Shown here piece after piece: positions 4,529 to 5,391 of a stretch of DNA of 5,391 nt (position 1 is the first letter of the stretch; each line of letters begins with the position of its first letter). Where the stretch lies: assembly GCA_018970825.1 (NCBI GenBank), contig JAGWVP010000244.1:1-5391 (forward strand). Direction: 5' to 3'. The translations under genes and the position numbers were made by a program. Source of the DNA: a bacterium. Lineage in GTDB: Bacteria > Desulfobacterota > Binatia > UBA12015. The notes beneath the pieces are model-generated. The model was not told the origin of the DNA. It saw only the letters and a list, made by a program, of their open reading frames with translations, and searched no databases.

Positions 4529-5391
4529 TCAGGGTGCGGCGGGCGCGGCGGCCGGCCCCGGCGGCGGCACGCGCACGAGTGCGCCGGTGTCGCTGCCCGT
4601 CCCCACGATCGTTCCCCCCCGCACCCGCGCCGCCACCGCGCCGCGCGCGGCCTCGCGCGTGATGGCCTCGGGGATGAAGAGCAGGCAGGAGGGCGACTCG
4701 CACCCGCGCCCCTCGGACCAGTCCTCCGCCGCGCAGATGCTCCCCCGCGCCAGACGCTCGGGCATGCGCCACGCCGCGAGCGGCAGGTAGGCGAGCGGGA
4801 CCACCGCGGGGCCCGAGCACTCGCCTTCGCGCGCGAGGGATGCGACGGCCTCCTCGGCCACTCGCGCGTGACGCTCGAAGGGGTCGAGCATGAGGCCCGC
4901 GCGCCAGCGCTGGTCGCCCAGGCGGTCGAGGAGCATCAGGGCCACGAGCGCGACCAGCACGACCCCGCGAAGCGACCGGGAGCCCGGCACGGCCCGAGAG
5001 GCGCGGACGGCCGCCCAGGCGGAGAGCGTCGCGAGGACGACGGTCGCGATCCACAGGAAGCGGGTGAAGAAGACCATCGGGCGAATCGCCGCGAGCCCGA
5101 GGTAGGCCGCGACGAGCAGCGCGGGCACCAGGAGGAATCCCGCCTCGCGCCGCCTCGTCGCGGGATCCCGCCCCGCCGCGCGTCCCGCGAACAGGACGAG
5201 TCCCGTCGCGACCAGCGGCCAGGTCCACGCGAAGATCGTCCCGCCGAACCACTCGAAGAGGATCAGTCGCAACGTCGCTCCGAGCCCGAGCGGCGCTCCC
5301 TGGGCGACGCGGACGAAGCGCTCGTGCTGATCGGGAAGCGCGAGCGCACCGAAGAGCCCGGCCCCCGAGAGGGCCGAGGCGAGCATCGCCG
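4529..5391 (-). CDS. Polytopic membrane protein, partial; possibly GT-C glycosyltransferase-like C-terminus
   Basis: The frame is open to the right edge, so the N-terminus is probably missing; the ATG at 5386 falls inside a hydrophobic run and need not be the start. Counting residues from that ATG: hydrophobic segments at about 1-17, 49-67, 83-101, 104-125 and 139-153, then a soluble stretch of about 120 residues (162-285) ending in a Pro/Ala-rich tail (PPPGPAAAPAAP). The segment RPMVFFTRFLWIATVVLATLSAWA resembles the late R-(Y/F)-x-hydrophobic helix of GT-C glycosyltransferases (ArnT/PMT-like), and a soluble periplasmic C-terminal domain would fit such an enzyme. This is a resemblance, not a motif match, because the diagnostic N-terminal acidic loop is outside the window. 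The soluble domain carries four Cys (190, 218, 229, 234), which could form disulfides if periplasmic. The stop is 147 bp before the peptidase gene, with two inverted repeats between, so it is probably a separate transcription unit. It could equally be an uncharacterised membrane protein. Confidence 0.7.
   Translation of the reverse strand, partial: AMLASALSGAGLFGALALPDQHERFVRVAQGAPLGLGATLRLILFEWFGGTIFAWTWPLVATGLVLFAGRAAGRDPATRRREAGFLLVPALLVAAYLGLAAIRPMVFFTRFLWIATVVLATLSAWAAVRASRAVPGSRSLRGVVLVALVALMLLDRLGDQRWRAGLMLDPFERHARVAEEAVASLAREGECSGPAVVPLAYLPLAAWRMPERLARGSICAAEDWSEGRGCESPSCLLFIPEAITREAARGAVAARVRGGTIVGTGSDTGALVRVPPPGPAAAPAAP

Noticed and set aside
1..5391. CRISPR array, insertion sequence, tRNA/rRNA or phage genes
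   Set aside because: I see no spaced direct repeats, transposase motifs, cloverleaf-type sequences or structural phage proteins. Apart from two gaps under 200 bp the window is filled by coding sequence.

Overview
The window is very GC-rich by eye (well above 70 percent), with strongly G/C-biased third codon positions. All convincing products are cell-envelope proteins of a Gram-negative-type bacterium. Type IV pilus or type II secretion pseudopilins, a classical prepilin peptidase and an SGNH hydrolase with a GYGTDQELLL motif fit a high-GC deltaproteobacterial or myxobacterial-type lineage. The sequence alone does not fix the taxon.

Layout. At the left edge, on the plus strand (1-945), is the C-terminal part of an SGNH/GDSL-like hydrolase whose start and catalytic serine block lie outside the window. 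It converges on a compact minus-strand cluster and overlaps it by 14 bp. Read along the minus strand, from the right edge leftwards: a partial polytopic membrane protein, possibly GT-C glycosyltransferase-like (4529-5391); a 147-bp gap with two GC-rich inverted repeats; a prepilin peptidase of the PilD/GspO type (3569-4381); a 178-bp gap; then four tightly overlapping pilin-like genes, GspH/FimT-like (2944-3390), GspI/PilV-like (2580-2951), GspJ/PilW-like (1966-2583) and PilX/GspK-like (932-1969).

How the genes work together. The four small proteins each have a short basic or polar leader, a G|(F/S/G/A) prepilin cleavage site and a hydrophobic N-terminal helix. Their order H-I-J-K (= FimT/U-V-W-X) is that of the minor-pilin priming complex of type IV pili and of the pseudopilus tip of type II secretion. 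The adjacent peptidase, with two CxxC pairs and aspartyl catalytic motifs, is the enzyme expected to remove their leaders at the inner membrane. The last three pilin genes appear translationally coupled: each starts with TTG or GTG inside the stop region of the previous gene. The PilW-like signature and the beta-solenoid-like tail of the last protein favour a type IV pilus-like system over a classical type II secretion operon, but no major pilin, ATPase, secretin or PilY1 gene is in view.

The most unusual non-coding-type signal is a perfect 28-bp palindrome inside the PilX/GspK-like gene (1385-1412). I see no mobile element, CRISPR array, tRNA or rRNA. I do not see an evidently new multi-gene system; the window looks like a standard minor-pilin/prepilin-peptidase locus with some odd details.
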